Part shown: in pieces, positions 24,683 to 33,471 of the stretch
Position numbering within the stretch: position 1 is the stretch's first letter
Layout of the letters: the number at the start of each line of letters is the position of its first letter
Assembly (NCBI RefSeq): GCF_015182285.1
Contig: NZ_PRDM01000005.1
Coordinates: 372,001-436,000 of the forward strand
DNA: 64,000 nucleotides
Source: Flavobacterium hungaricum
GTDB taxonomy: Bacteria; Bacteroidota; Bacteroidia; Flavobacteriales; Flavobacteriaceae
Reading direction: 5' to 3'
The notes under the pieces: model-generated
Told to the model about the DNA's origin: nothing
What the model saw: the letters and a program-made list of their open reading frames with translations, nothing else
The model's database searches: none
Translations under genes and position numbers: made by a program

Positions 24683-25843
24683 ATGAAATCAAATCTTTTT
24701 ACCACAGCATTTTTAGCGGTTACGCTACTATTGATGGGCTTCAATTCTTCTAACGCACAATCTCAAAAAAATTTAGAAATAAAAAATCTTGATTCTGGCA
24801 CTGCAACCAAAATCCAAGTAGCACTTTTACTAGATACATCGAGCAGTATGGACGGATTAATCGATCAGGCGAAATCGAGATTATGGGAAATTGTAAATAC
24901 AATGACAACCTTAAAATACGAAGGAAGAACTCCCGAAATAGAAATCGCTTTGTATGAATATGGAAACAGCGGTTTGTCTGAAAAGTCCAATTACATTAGA
25001 CAAATAACGCCTCTATCGACAGATCTCGATTTGATTTCAGAACAATTATTTGCCCTTAGAATAAACGGCGGCAACGAATATTGCGGTGCCGTAATTCAGG
25101 ATGCAACTAAAGAATTGAAATGGGCTTCGGAAAACAACAGCATGAAATTGATTTACATTGCCGGAAATGAAGGATTCAATCAAGGAAAGATCAGTTATAA
25201 GGAAGCGATCAGTGATGCTTTAAAAAATGATATTTATGTGAATACTATTTTTTGCGGCAATAAAATTGAAGGCATAAACATTCTTTGGAAAGACGGCGCT
25301 GACCGCGGAAAAGGAAAATATTTCAACATCGATTCTAACCAATCTGTACAGTATATCGCAACGCCTTATGACGATGAAATCAGTAAATACGATGAAAAAA
25401 TAAACAAAACATATATTAATTACGGTGAAAAAGGAGCGGCTAAAAAAATGAATCAGGTTATGCAGGACCAAAACGCAAAAAAAGTTTCTAATGCCAATTA
25501 TACCAATCGCGCCGTAAGTAAATCTAAAGCAGTCTACAAAAATGAAAGCTGGGATTTGGTTGATAAAACAAAACAAGATCCGAATGTGATTTCTAAAATT
25601 AAAAAAGAAGAACTGCCTGATGAACTGAAGGACAAATCGGAAGCAGAAATTAAAACAATTGTAACCGAGAAAACAAAAGAGCGCGAAGCGATTCAAAAAG
25701 AGATTAGTGTTTTGGCAAAAAAACGCCAGGAATATATTGATGCCGAAGCTAAAAAAACCAAAAAACAAGACGATTTAGGCAACACGATAAACAGTTCTAT
25801 TGTGGCTTTTGCAAAAGTAAAAGGTTATACAGTAGAGAAATAA
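24683..25843 (+). CDS. Exported von Willebrand factor A-domain protein
   Basis: 386 residues. The signal peptide ends in SSNA-Q (about residue 25). The VWA domain (about 43-245) has an intact metal-ion-dependent adhesion site, DTSSSMDG (Asp51, Ser53, Ser55), with later TLKYEG and YIAGNEGFNQG segments. The C-terminal third is highly charged and probably helical/coiled-coil (KEELPDELKDKSEAEIK, KEISVLAKKRQEYIDAEAKK). VWA domains mediate metal-dependent protein contacts, so this is likely a periplasmic or surface interaction protein. It is the first gene behind regulatory module B, and the L,D-transpeptidase-like gene follows after about 20 bases, so both are probably controlled by the adjacent LytTR system. 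Confidence 0.88.
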   Translation: MKSNLFTTAFLAVTLLLMGFNSSNAQSQKNLEIKNLDSGTATKIQVALLLDTSSSMDGLIDQAKSRLWEIVNTMTTLKYEGRTPEIEIALYEYGNSGLSEKSNYIRQITPLSTDLDLISEQLFALRINGGNEYCGAVIQDATKELKWASENNSMKLIYIAGNEGFNQGKISYKEAISDALKNDIYVNTIFCGNKIEGINILWKDGADRGKGKYFNIDSNQSVQYIATPYDDEISKYDEKINKTYINYGEKGAAKKMNQVMQDQNAKKVSNANYTNRAVSKSKAVYKNESWDLVDKTKQDPNVISKIKKEELPDELKDKSEAEIKTIVTEKTKEREAIQKEISVLAKKRQEYIDAEAKKTKKQDDLGNTINSSIVAFAKVKGYTVEK

Positions 25844-25864
25844 GAAATGTTAGTCCCTAATTCA

Positions 25865-26488
25865 ATGAAAAATACAATCTATTTTATCCTGTTTTCAGTG
25901 ATGCCGTTTATTTGTTTAAGCTGTGAAAACAAAAAAGAAAAAACGATAACGATCAAAAATTCGAAACCGATTTATTCCTATGAAGAGAAACTAAAAACTG
26001 AAGTAACAAAAATGAGGAGCTTTTTGGGGAAATCTACTCATTACAATTCAGATGTTGCTTTATTTTTAGACATGAGGCTGGATTCTGGAAAAAATCGGTT
26101 TTTTGTTTACGACTTAAAAAACAATAAAATAGTGCACAAAGGTCTGGTCGGACATGGTTCGGGTTCAGAAACAGGGATCCGGGGCGAATTAAAATTTAGT
26201 AATGTCAAAAACTCCAACTGCAGTTCGCTGGGCAGGTATTCTATTGGAGGTTCTTATGTTGGAACATTCGGAAAGGCTTACAAACTGCATGGCTTAGACC
26301 AAACCAACAGCAATGCCTTTGATCGAAATATTGTGCTCCATAAGTATGAAGATATTCCTGATGAGGAACAGCCTTATCCTATTTGCAACAGTTTGGGATG
26401 TCCGATGGTGAATGAAAAGTTTTTTAGCGTATTAGAAAAAACAATCGATACTTCTAAAAAGAAAATTATTTTGGTTATGTATTATTGA
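25865..26488 (+). CDS. L,D-transpeptidase-like (YkuD-type) lipoprotein
   Basis: The start is placed at the ATG at 25865 (207 residues), because it gives a lipoprotein signal (MKNTIYFILFSV ... LSC); the upstream ATG at 25847 adds a charged leader. The catalytic-domain signature is the YkuD-type pair: KLHGLD with the histidine, and SLGCPMV with the nucleophile cysteine. The middle contains VYDLKNNKIV and GSGSETGIRG. Such enzymes form 3-3 crosslinks or attach proteins to peptidoglycan. It follows the VWA gene closely and should be co-transcribed, linking the LytTR circuit to cell-wall remodelling. The family is one of the less-studied murein L,D-transpeptidase branches. Confidence 0.85.
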   Translation: MKNTIYFILFSVMPFICLSCENKKEKTITIKNSKPIYSYEEKLKTEVTKMRSFLGKSTHYNSDVALFLDMRLDSGKNRFFVYDLKNNKIVHKGLVGHGSGSETGIRGELKFSNVKNSNCSSLGRYSIGGSYVGTFGKAYKLHGLDQTNSNAFDRNIVLHKYEDIPDEEQPYPICNSLGCPMVNEKFFSVLEKTIDTSKKKIILVMYY

Positions 26489-26591
26489 TTTGCCACAAAG
26501 GCAATAAGAAGCAAAGTTTCTTTTATTCCACCCGGATTTTAAATCAACCTCAATTATCTGTATATTTCCCTTGTAATTTAAATTCAACCTT

Positions 26592-28220
26592 ATGAATAAA
26601 TCAATTCTATTCATTGTGCTATTAATCAGCGCTTTCGCGAATGCGCAAAAACCAATTTTTACTACCGCAAAAGTAAAAGCGGCAACAGTATATTTTAATG
26701 CAGCCGAAATTTCGCAGACCGCAAGTACAACTCTTCCTGCCGGAACAAGCGAAATCGTGATCAAAAATGTGGCTTCCAACTTAAACGAAAGCTCTGTGCA
26801 AATTGGTGCGCCGGCAAATGTAACGGTACTTTCGGTGCAGTTTACCAATAATTACATTTCAGAATTTGAGCCCGATTTTAAATCACCTTTGATCAAAAGA
26901 GTGAGTGACAGTATCGTAATCGTTCAAAAGGAAATTCAGAAAGTAAACAATGCCATTAATTCTGAAACAAAAACCATACAGCTGTTAGACAAAAATCAAC
27001 AGATCTCTGGAGCCAATACAGGATTAAATGTTGCCGAATTAATGAAAATGGTAGAGTACTACAAAAGCAAACAAGTAGAAATCGCCAACAATATTAATAC
27101 ACTGACAGATAAACAGAAAAAGCTGCAGGAGACGCTTCAAAAATTAAACAATAAATTGGAAGTAGATACGAGCAAAGAAGAAAAAATGTCTTCTGGAAAA
27201 TTGATTGTTCAGGTTATGAATACAGTTACAGGACCGGTTCCGCTTGAAATTTCATACTTAACACATAGTGCTTCGTGGGCTCCATTTTACGATTTGCGCA
27301 CCGAAAGTGTCAACGCTCCCATTAACATGATGTACAAAGCACAGGTGGTTCAAAATACAGGAATTGACTGGAAAAAAATAAAATTGAGTTTATCCAGCGG
27401 TTATCCCAACCAAAACAATCAGGCACCGATATTGAGTTCTTGGTTTTTGGCAAATCAAGCCTCTACTAATCAAGTTGCTGCTACAGGTTACGGAAACAGT
27501 ACAAGAAATCAGCTGCAGGCAAGCATTCATAAAGCAAAAGCAACTGGAGATATGTCAGCGGCTCCTATAATGGCAGAATCATCAATTTCTGACTACACTA
27601 CTGTTGCCGAAAATCAGCTTAATATTTCTTTTGACATAGATATTCCGTATGATATTTTGTCTAACGGAAAGATACACAGCGTTTCTTTAAAAGAAATAAA
27701 ACTGCCTGCAACTTATAAATATTATGCTGCTCCAAGGGTAGAAAACGAAGCGTTTCTTCTTGCCGAAATTGCAGACTACAGCAAATACAACTTACTGCGA
27801 GGCGAAGCCAATATTATTTTTGAAGGCATGTATGTCGGCAAAACGTTTATTGAGCCCAACCAGACGAGCGATACTTTAAACTTAAGTATGGGACGTGATA
27901 AAAAAGTTTCTATAAAAAGAGAAAAAGTCGCTGATAAATCGGGAACTAAGTTTTTGTCTGCCAGAAAAGAACAAACTTTTACCTACGATATTACGGTTCG
28001 CAATAACAAAAAAGAAAATGTAGAACTTTTATTAAAAGATCAATATCCGTTGACGACCAATAAAGAAATTGAAGTGGAGCTGTTACAAAGCGACGGCGCC
28101 AAAGTAAATTCTGAAACCGGAATTCTGACTTGGCAGCTGCTGCTAAAAGCAAATGAAACCAAGAAATTCAGGATTAGTTACAGGGTGAAATATCCGAAAG
28201 ACCAGGTTTTAAATTTATAA
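26592..28220 (+). CDS. Mucoidy-inhibitor MuiA-family (DUF4139) exported protein
   Basis: 542 residues with a signal peptide ending ANAQ (about residue 18). The N-terminal DUF4140-like part (about 25-125; KVKAATVYFNAAEISQTAS) is followed by a coiled-coil (about 100-190; NTLTDKQKKLQETLQKLNN). The C-terminal DUF4139 beta domain (about 205-542) contains SYLTHSASWAPFYDLR, and YRVKYPKDQ near the end. The family is named after a gene whose overexpression suppressed mucoidy; its molecular function is not established. Expression is probably independent (103-base gap), with a terminator-like inverted repeat after it. Confidence 0.9.
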   Translation: MNKSILFIVLLISAFANAQKPIFTTAKVKAATVYFNAAEISQTASTTLPAGTSEIVIKNVASNLNESSVQIGAPANVTVLSVQFTNNYISEFEPDFKSPLIKRVSDSIVIVQKEIQKVNNAINSETKTIQLLDKNQQISGANTGLNVAELMKMVEYYKSKQVEIANNINTLTDKQKKLQETLQKLNNKLEVDTSKEEKMSSGKLIVQVMNTVTGPVPLEISYLTHSASWAPFYDLRTESVNAPINMMYKAQVVQNTGIDWKKIKLSLSSGYPNQNNQAPILSSWFLANQASTNQVAATGYGNSTRNQLQASIHKAKATGDMSAAPIMAESSISDYTTVAENQLNISFDIDIPYDILSNGKIHSVSLKEIKLPATYKYYAAPRVENEAFLLAEIADYSKYNLLRGEANIIFEGMYVGKTFIEPNQTSDTLNLSMGRDKKVSIKREKVADKSGTKFLSARKEQTFTYDITVRNNKKENVELLLKDQYPLTTNKEIEVELLQSDGAKVNSETGILTWQLLLKANETKKFRISYRVKYPKDQVLNL

Positions 28221-28235
28221 GCAAATAGCATTAAA

Positions 28236-28295
28236 TGCAAATTCCACAAATTTTCACGAACGATCCGTGTTAATCTGTGGAATTTGTGTTTTTTG
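28236..28295 (+). terminator. Inverted repeat acting as terminator of the muiA-like gene
   Basis: CAAATTCCACA (28238-28248) pairs with TGTGGAATTTG (28276-28286) and is followed by 'tgttttttgttgttttt'. The loop carries 'cacgaacgatccgtg', itself palindromic, and the words are shared with the array at 59.1 kb. Confidence 0.65.
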
Positions 28296-28306
28296 TTGTT
28301 TTTAAA

Positions 28307-29344
28307 TTAAGGCGCCGGATCTGGAATTATTGCCTGAACGGCGTCGATTTCTGCCAATATTTGTTTAGAAAGCACTACATCAATCGTGTCAATGTTTTCT
28401 TTTAATTGTTCTAAAGTCGTAGCTCCGATAATGGCACTTGTCAAGAACGGCTGTGCTAAAACAAATCCCATTGCTAACTGGGTCAGCGTTAAACCGTGTT
28501 TTTTAGCGATTTCCTGATACAATTTGGTCGCTTCGGTACATTGGTCGCTGTTGTAACGTTTGTATTGCGGAAAAAGGTTAATTCTCGCTTTCGGGTGACT
28601 TTCTCCAGTTAAAAATTTTCCTGTCAAAACTCCAAATGCTAAAGGCGAATATCCCAGCAAACCAACATTTTCATATTTTGAAACTTCGGCGGCATTTACT
28701 TCGAACAAACGATTCAATAAAGAATACGGATTTTGAACGGTTTTGATTCGCGGCAGATTCTGATATTTGCTTTCTTCTAAAAGACGCATCATTCCCCATG
28801 AATTTTCATTAGAAACGCCAATGTGTTTGATTTTTCCTTCTTTGATTAATCCGTCAAAAGTTTCCAGGATTTCTCTAAAATTATCCTGCCAAACATCATC
28901 ATGTCCGTGAAAAGCGCGCTGCCCAAAATTATTTGTTTTACGCTCTGGCCAATGCATTTGGTACAAATCGATATAATCGGTCTGCAGTCTTTTCAGACTT
29001 TGCTCAACAGCAAATTTGATACTCGCAGGCGAAAAGTCTAATTTCTCACGCATGTATCCAAAATTTGGGTTCGGCCCCGCAATTTTAGATGCTAAAATTA
29101 CTTTATCGCGATTTCCTGATTTCTTAAACCAAGTCCCGATAATTTTTTCGGTGCTTCCGTAAGTGGCTTCACTGGCCGGAACCGAATACATTTCGGCAGT
29201 ATCAAAAAAGTTCACGCCTCTTTCAAGCGCATAATCCATTTGCTGGTGTCCTTCGGCTTCTGTGTTTTGCTGCCCGAAAGTCATCGTTCCTAGACATATT
29301 TTTGAGACTTTTATATCGGTGTTGGGTAATGTTGTGTATTTCAT
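28307..29344 (-). CDS. Aldo/keto reductase (Tas/YghZ-like)
   Basis: 345 residues of a standard (alpha/beta)8 aldo/keto reductase. Visible landmarks are the N-terminal ICLGTMTFG, NFFDTAEMY (catalytic Asp and Tyr), KVILASKIAG (Lys), DLYQMHWP (His), and the cofactor-binding GVSNENSWGMMRLLEE and LGYSPLAFGVLTGK segments. The length and the DYIDLYQMHWPER motif fit the Tas-like NADP(H)-dependent branch. It reduces aldehydes or ketones; the substrate is unknown. It is apparently monocistronic, with no clear partner nearby. Confidence 0.93.
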   Translation of the reverse strand: MKYTTLPNTDIKVSKICLGTMTFGQQNTEAEGHQQMDYALERGVNFFDTAEMYSVPASEATYGSTEKIIGTWFKKSGNRDKVILASKIAGPNPNFGYMREKLDFSPASIKFAVEQSLKRLQTDYIDLYQMHWPERKTNNFGQRAFHGHDDVWQDNFREILETFDGLIKEGKIKHIGVSNENSWGMMRLLEESKYQNLPRIKTVQNPYSLLNRLFEVNAAEVSKYENVGLLGYSPLAFGVLTGKFLTGESHPKARINLFPQYKRYNSDQCTEATKLYQEIAKKHGLTLTQLAMGFVLAQPFLTSAIIGATTLEQLKENIDTIDVVLSKQILAEIDAVQAIIPDPAP

Positions 29345-29514
29345 TCTATTCTAAGGTTCAAAGTTGCAAAGAGGCAAAGGTACAAAGGGATTTTTCAAAT
29401 TGAAATTTGTTAAAGGTTAAAAAAACTAAAAGATTTTTTTGTGAGGTGCTAAGGTGCTGCGTAACTACGTTTTTTATAATGCTCCTGCAAGATTTCTAAA
29501 ACCTTGCAGGAAAT

Positions 29515-29547
29515 AAAAAAGGCTCAAAGTAAAAACTTTGAGCCTTT
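29515..29547 (-). terminator. Terminator of the OmpA lipoprotein gene
   Basis: AGGCTCAAAG / CTTTGAGCCT hairpin with a T-run on the minus strand, about 30 bases after the stop at 29577. A second palindrome ('cctgcaag ... cttgcagg', 29483-29511) lies just beyond. Confidence 0.8.
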
Positions 29548-29576
29548 GCAACTTAGAACTTCAGTCCCTCAGAACT

Positions 29577-30521
29577 TTAGTTAATACTATTAAGCATCTC
29601 CGCAATCTCATCTAATCTTGGTGTCAAGATGATTTCGATTCTTCTATTTTTTGCTTTTCCTTCTGGAGTTGCGTTACTCGCTAATGGAGAAAACTCGCTT
29701 CTTCCGGCAGCGGTTAATTTCTGTTTGTTGATTTTAGTGTTTTCACTCAAAATTGCCACAATTGCTGTTGCTCTTTTAGTCGACAAATCCCAGTTGTTTG
29801 CAATTGGTCCAGAACCAGCATACGGATCGTCATCTGTATGTCCTTCGATTAACACCGAAAGATCAGGATTGTCTCCCAATACTTTTCCAAGTTCTACAAC
29901 CGCTTTTCTACCTTCTGTTCCAACGGCCCAGCTTCCTGAGTTAAAAAGCAGTTTGTTTTCCATAGAAACATATACTTTTCCGTTTTTTTGTTCCACTGTC
30001 AAACCTTTACCTTCAAAACCGTTTAAGGCTTTTGATAAAGTTTCTTTTAGTTTACGCATCGACTCTTCTTTAGCCGCGATCATGTCTTCAAGCTCTTTTA
30101 GACGGCTTGCAGTTTTGTCTAAGCGTGCTTGTTCGTCTGCCAGCTTTTTAGATTTTGCTTCTAATTGTGCTAGAAGTTCACGGTTTTTGGCCATGTTGCT
30201 TTCTAATGCATCGTTGCTGTTTTTTTCTAATGCGTTATAAGAGTCTTGTAATACTTTGTATTTTTTTTGCTCTGCGGCTAAATCTGCTTTTTGTTTGGCT
30301 AAATCATCTTTGGTGCTTGCCAGATCTTTAGTCAATTTATCGCGATCCAGTTCTAACTGATTTTTGTCTTTCTTTAAATTATCATTTTCGTCTACAACAG
30401 AACGATTTTCTTTTTTTAGATCCGAATATTTGGTTTCTAGATCATTGTAAATTTTCTTAGAAACACAAGACGTTGTGGAGAGGGCTAATACCAGCAATCC
30501 GATGGAGGCTTTTTTAATCAT
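29577..30521 (-). CDS. OmpA-family peptidoglycan-binding lipoprotein with coiled-coil
   Basis: 314 residues. The lipoprotein signal peptide is MIKKASIGLLVLALSTTSC (Cys19). A long heptad-rich coiled-coil follows (about 25-175), dense in K/E/D/L. The C-terminal OmpA-like domain (about 185-314) carries the peptidoglycan-binding signature LSVLIEGHTDDDPY, then NWDLSTKRATAIV, with the NRRIEIIL end. It should tether the outer membrane to the cell wall with a rigid spacer. Single gene with its own terminator; an unusual structured intergenic element lies upstream. Confidence 0.93.
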   Translation of the reverse strand: MIKKASIGLLVLALSTTSCVSKKIYNDLETKYSDLKKENRSVVDENDNLKKDKNQLELDRDKLTKDLASTKDDLAKQKADLAAEQKKYKVLQDSYNALEKNSNDALESNMAKNRELLAQLEAKSKKLADEQARLDKTASRLKELEDMIAAKEESMRKLKETLSKALNGFEGKGLTVEQKNGKVYVSMENKLLFNSGSWAVGTEGRKAVVELGKVLGDNPDLSVLIEGHTDDDPYAGSGPIANNWDLSTKRATAIVAILSENTKINKQKLTAAGRSEFSPLASNATPEGKAKNRRIEIILTPRLDEIAEMLNSIN

Positions 30522-30586
30522 CTTTCTTTAATTGGTTTTATATTTGGGGCGTTTATAAATTGTATTTTTTGTTTTATGTAAGGTCT

Positions 30587-30663
30587 AGCCCTGATGGAAG
30601 CGGCATCCTTTTTCTGGCTTCTTTAGCCAGGAAAAGATACAGCGGACAGCAGGAAGCAGCTCC
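30587..30663. repeat. Structured intergenic element 'agccctgatggaagcggcat'
   Basis: About 77 bases with a 12-bp stem (30608-30619 with 30625-30636; core CTGGCT/AGCCAG) inside flanks 'ctgatggaagcggcatcc' and 'gatacagcggacagcagg'. From memory this pattern recurs between genes in Flavobacteriia genomes; that could not be checked here. It lies between the OmpA and exonuclease III genes. No ORF or promoter box is visible in it. Confidence 0.5.
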
Positions 30664-30705
30664 TAAATAAAATCGTAAGCTTTATAACAATAACAATACC
30701 AAAGT

Positions 30706-31467
30706 TTACTCAATCTCAACTAAAACCGGACAATGATCTGAATGCACTGCATCTGGAAGGATCACTGCTCTTTTTAAACGGCTTTCTAATGAGTCGCTTA
30801 CCAAATTATAATCGATACGCCAGCCTTTGTTGTTTCCTCTTGCGCCTGCGCGGTAACTCCACCAAGAATAATGATGCGGTTCTTTATTAAAATGACGGAA
30901 ACTATCAATGAAACCCGATTTCATAAAACTATCCAGCCAAGCACGTTCTGCGGGTAAAAATCCCGAAACGGTTTTGTTGCGGACTGGATCGTGAATATCA
31001 ATGGCTTCGTGGCAGATATTGTAATCGCCGCAAATAATCAAATTTGGAATCGTTACTTTTAATTCGTTGATGTAAGTCTGAAAATCATCCATAAACATGA
31101 ATTTATGATCGAGCCTTTCTATGTTTGTTCCCGACGGCAGATACAAGCTCATAACCGAAACATCATCAAAGTCTGCGCGAAGGTTTCTTCCTTCAAAATC
31201 CATATGCTGAATCCCAGTTCCGAAAACTATATTATTGGGTTTTGTTTTAGAAAGAATGGCAACGCCGCTGTAGCCTTTTTTGGTTGCAGGGTAGTAATAC
31301 TGAAACGGATATCCGGCCTCTGTAATAGCATCTACAGGAATTTGATCCTGAGTCGCTTTTATTTCCTGAAGACAGATCACATCAGGATTTGCTTGCTGCA
31401 GCCATTCGATAAAACCTTTGTTTATCGCAGCTCTAATTCCGTTTACATTATAAGAAATAATTTTCAT
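30706..31467 (-). CDS. xth: Exodeoxyribonuclease III (AP endonuclease)
   Basis: 253 residues from the ATG at 31467 (MKIISYNVNGIRAAI). The longer frame to 31527 adds 20 residues that run across the -7 box and is rejected. Family motifs are all present: ICLQEIKA (metal-binding Glu), LYLPSGT, GDYNICHEAIDIH (catalytic Asp/Asn) and WRIDYNLVS, with DAVHSDHCPV at the end (catalytic Asp-His). The enzyme incises at abasic sites and removes 3' blocks during base-excision repair. It is divergent from olsF, with facing promoters. Confidence 0.96.
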   Translation of the reverse strand: MKIISYNVNGIRAAINKGFIEWLQQANPDVICLQEIKATQDQIPVDAITEAGYPFQYYYPATKKGYSGVAILSKTKPNNIVFGTGIQHMDFEGRNLRADFDDVSVMSLYLPSGTNIERLDHKFMFMDDFQTYINELKVTIPNLIICGDYNICHEAIDIHDPVRNKTVSGFLPAERAWLDSFMKSGFIDSFRHFNKEPHHYSWWSYRAGARGNNKGWRIDYNLVSDSLESRLKRAVILPDAVHSDHCPVLVEIE

Positions 31468-31487
31468 CATTGGTTTTTTTAGGATTT

Positions 31488-31495
31488 CAAATGTA
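31488..31495 (-). promoter_or_regulatory. Promoter -7 box of xth
   Basis: TACATTTG on the minus strand, exact TAnnTTTG; the predicted leader is about 14 bases. Confidence 0.6.
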
Positions 31496-31547
31496 ATAAA
31501 AAAGTGCAAAGTTTGTCTTGGAAACAATGAAAAGTAGAGTTTTTTGT

Positions 31548-31555
31548 TATCTTTG
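31548..31555 (+). promoter_or_regulatory. Promoter -7 box of olsF
   Basis: TATCTTTG, exact TAnnTTTG, about 30 bases upstream of the ATG at 31586; divergent from the xth promoter. Confidence 0.6.
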
Positions 31556-31585
31556 TTCGCTGTTCTAATAATTTAAAAGTAGTAC

Positions 31586-33388
31586 ATGGGTTTAGTTACC
31601 GCGAAAGAAGTTGCAAAGGCAATAAATGTTGAAAAGTACGGAGTTCTCGGTACATTTTCTGGCTGGATTCTTATGAAGGTTCTTAAGATCTCTACCCTTA
31701 ATAAAATTTACGACCATAATAAACATCTGGAAGATGTTGCGTTTTTGAACGGAATTTTGGATGAAATGGAAATTAAGTTCGAAATCCCGGAAGAAGATTT
31801 GAAACGTCTGCCAAAAGACGGCGCTTACATTACGATTTCTAATCATCCGCTTGGAGGAATTGACGGAATTTTGCTTTTGAAATTAATGCTTGAAAGAGAG
31901 CCAAACTTCAAGATCATTGCCAATTTCTTATTGCATAGAATTGTTCCGATGAAAAAATACATTATGCCGGTTAATCCTTTTGAGAATCATAAGGATGCAA
32001 AATCGAGCGTAATTGGTATTAAAGAAACTTTACGCCATTTGAGCGATGGAAAACCTTTAGGAATTTTTCCTGCCGGTGAAGTTTCTACGTATAAAGACGG
32101 AAAATTAATGGTGGACAAACCTTGGGAAGAAGGTGCTATTAAATTGATCAGAAAAGCGAAAGTACCGGTTGTTCCGATTTATTTTCATGCTAAAAACAGC
32201 AAATTATTTTACTGGCTTTCTAAAATTGACGATACGCTGCGTACTGCAAAACTGCCGTCTGAACTTTTAACACAAAAAGACCGTGTGATTAAAGTTCGTA
32301 TTGGGAAACCAATTTCTGTAAGCGAACAAAACGAAATTGAATCTTTTGAAGAATACTCTGAATTCTTAAGAAAGAAAACCTATATGCTGGCAAATCCGTT
32401 TGAAAAAGACACCAAACTGATTGATACTGCAAGTCTTAAAATAACAAAAGCTCCTAAAAAAATCGTGACGCCTGCCAACGAATCAAAAATGATTGACGAA
32501 GTTCAAGCATTGCGAAACAGTGACGCTAGATTTTTACAAAGCAAAAATTACGAAGTTTTCTTTGCAAGCGCAAAAGAAATTCCGAACATTATACACGAAA
32601 TTGGCCGTCTGCGCGAAATTACTTTCCGCGAAGTGGGCGAAGGAACCAATGAATCTATTGACTTAGACGAATACGACCAATATTATCACCATATGTTTTT
32701 ATGGGATGATGAAACTAAAAAAATCGCTGGAGCTTACCGCATGGGACTGGGTTCTGAGATTTATCCGAAACACGGAATTGAAGGTTTTTATCTGACTGAT
32801 CTTTTTAGATTTGAGCCAGAACTTCATGATATGATGCACAAATCTATCGAAATGGGTCGTGCTTTTATCGTAAAAGAATACCAGCAGAAGCCGATGCCTT
32901 TGTTCTTGTTATGGAAAGGGATTATTCACACTACTCTGCGTCATCCTGAGCATAAATATTTGGTTGGAGGAGTGAGTATCAGCAACCAGTTTTCTGATTT
33001 CTCTAAATCGTTAATGATTGAGTTTATGAAATCTAATTATTACGATCCGTATATCGCACAATACATTCATCCGAAGAAAGCATATAAAGTAAAACTAAAG
33101 GACGCTGATAAAGATTTTATCTTTGATGAAGCTGAATCTGACTTAAATAAGTTTGACAAAATCATTGATGAATTGGAACCAGGAAACTTACGTCTGCCGG
33201 TTTTAATTAAGAAATACATCAAACAAAATGCGCGAGTTGTTGCGTTTAACGTTGATCCGCTTTTTAATAATGCTATTGACGGTTTAATGTACATCAGAAT
33301 CGCCGATATTCCAGAAAGTACTATGAAACCTGTTATTGAAGAATTTCAGATTGAACTAGAAAAGAAATTATCTGAGAAAGAAGATTAA
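31586..33388 (+). CDS. olsF: Bifunctional acyltransferase, ornithine-lipid synthase (OlsF-type)
   Basis: 600 residues with two acyltransferase domains. The N-terminal PlsC-like domain (about 60-290) has NHPLGGID (NHx4D catalytic motif, 86-93) and the FPAGE acceptor motif (161-165). The C-terminal GNAT/hemolysin-like domain (about 310-520) contains IGRLREITFREVGEGTN and YDQYYHHMFLWD, resembling ornithine N-acyltransferase OlsB. This order matches OlsF, described in Serratia and with a homologue in F. johnsoniae: the C-terminal domain N-acylates ornithine and the N-terminal domain O-acylates the product. The result is an ornithine lipid, a phosphorus-free membrane lipid. No other lipid genes are adjacent. 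The symbol is given on domain order and phylum. Confidence 0.85.
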   Translation: MGLVTAKEVAKAINVEKYGVLGTFSGWILMKVLKISTLNKIYDHNKHLEDVAFLNGILDEMEIKFEIPEEDLKRLPKDGAYITISNHPLGGIDGILLLKLMLEREPNFKIIANFLLHRIVPMKKYIMPVNPFENHKDAKSSVIGIKETLRHLSDGKPLGIFPAGEVSTYKDGKLMVDKPWEEGAIKLIRKAKVPVVPIYFHAKNSKLFYWLSKIDDTLRTAKLPSELLTQKDRVIKVRIGKPISVSEQNEIESFEEYSEFLRKKTYMLANPFEKDTKLIDTASLKITKAPKKIVTPANESKMIDEVQALRNSDARFLQSKNYEVFFASAKEIPNIIHEIGRLREITFREVGEGTNESIDLDEYDQYYHHMFLWDDETKKIAGAYRMGLGSEIYPKHGIEGFYLTDLFRFEPELHDMMHKSIEMGRAFIVKEYQQKPMPLFLLWKGIIHTTLRHPEHKYLVGGVSISNQFSDFSKSLMIEFMKSNYYDPYIAQYIHPKKAYKVKLKDADKDFIFDEAESDLNKFDKIIDELEPGNLRLPVLIKKYIKQNARVVAFNVDPLFNNAIDGLMYIRIADIPESTMKPVIEEFQIELEKKLSEKED

Positions 33389-33404
33389 GTTCATCATAAA
33401 AACT

Positions 33405-33440
33405 AAAAAAACTCATAAGCTTAGAACTTATGAGTTTTTT
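33405..33440. terminator. Bidirectional terminator between olsF and the SUFU-like gene
   Basis: AAAAAAACTCATAAG / CTTATGAGTTTTTTT hairpin with A- and T-runs on both sides, between convergent genes. Confidence 0.85.
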
Positions 33441-33471
33441 TTATGTCTAAAATCTATTTTCTGAATGCGGC

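Noticed and set aside
24683..25843. Long antisense frame (25220-25768, minus) as a gene
   Set aside because: It is the antisense shadow of the VWA gene, Phe/Ile-rich, with no recognisable protein features; the sense frame has clear motifs and a promoter.
29629..30240. Plus-strand frame within the OmpA lipoprotein region
   Set aside because: It is antisense to the coiled-coil gene; its Ser/Leu-rich composition derives from the Glu/Lys codons of the true strand.
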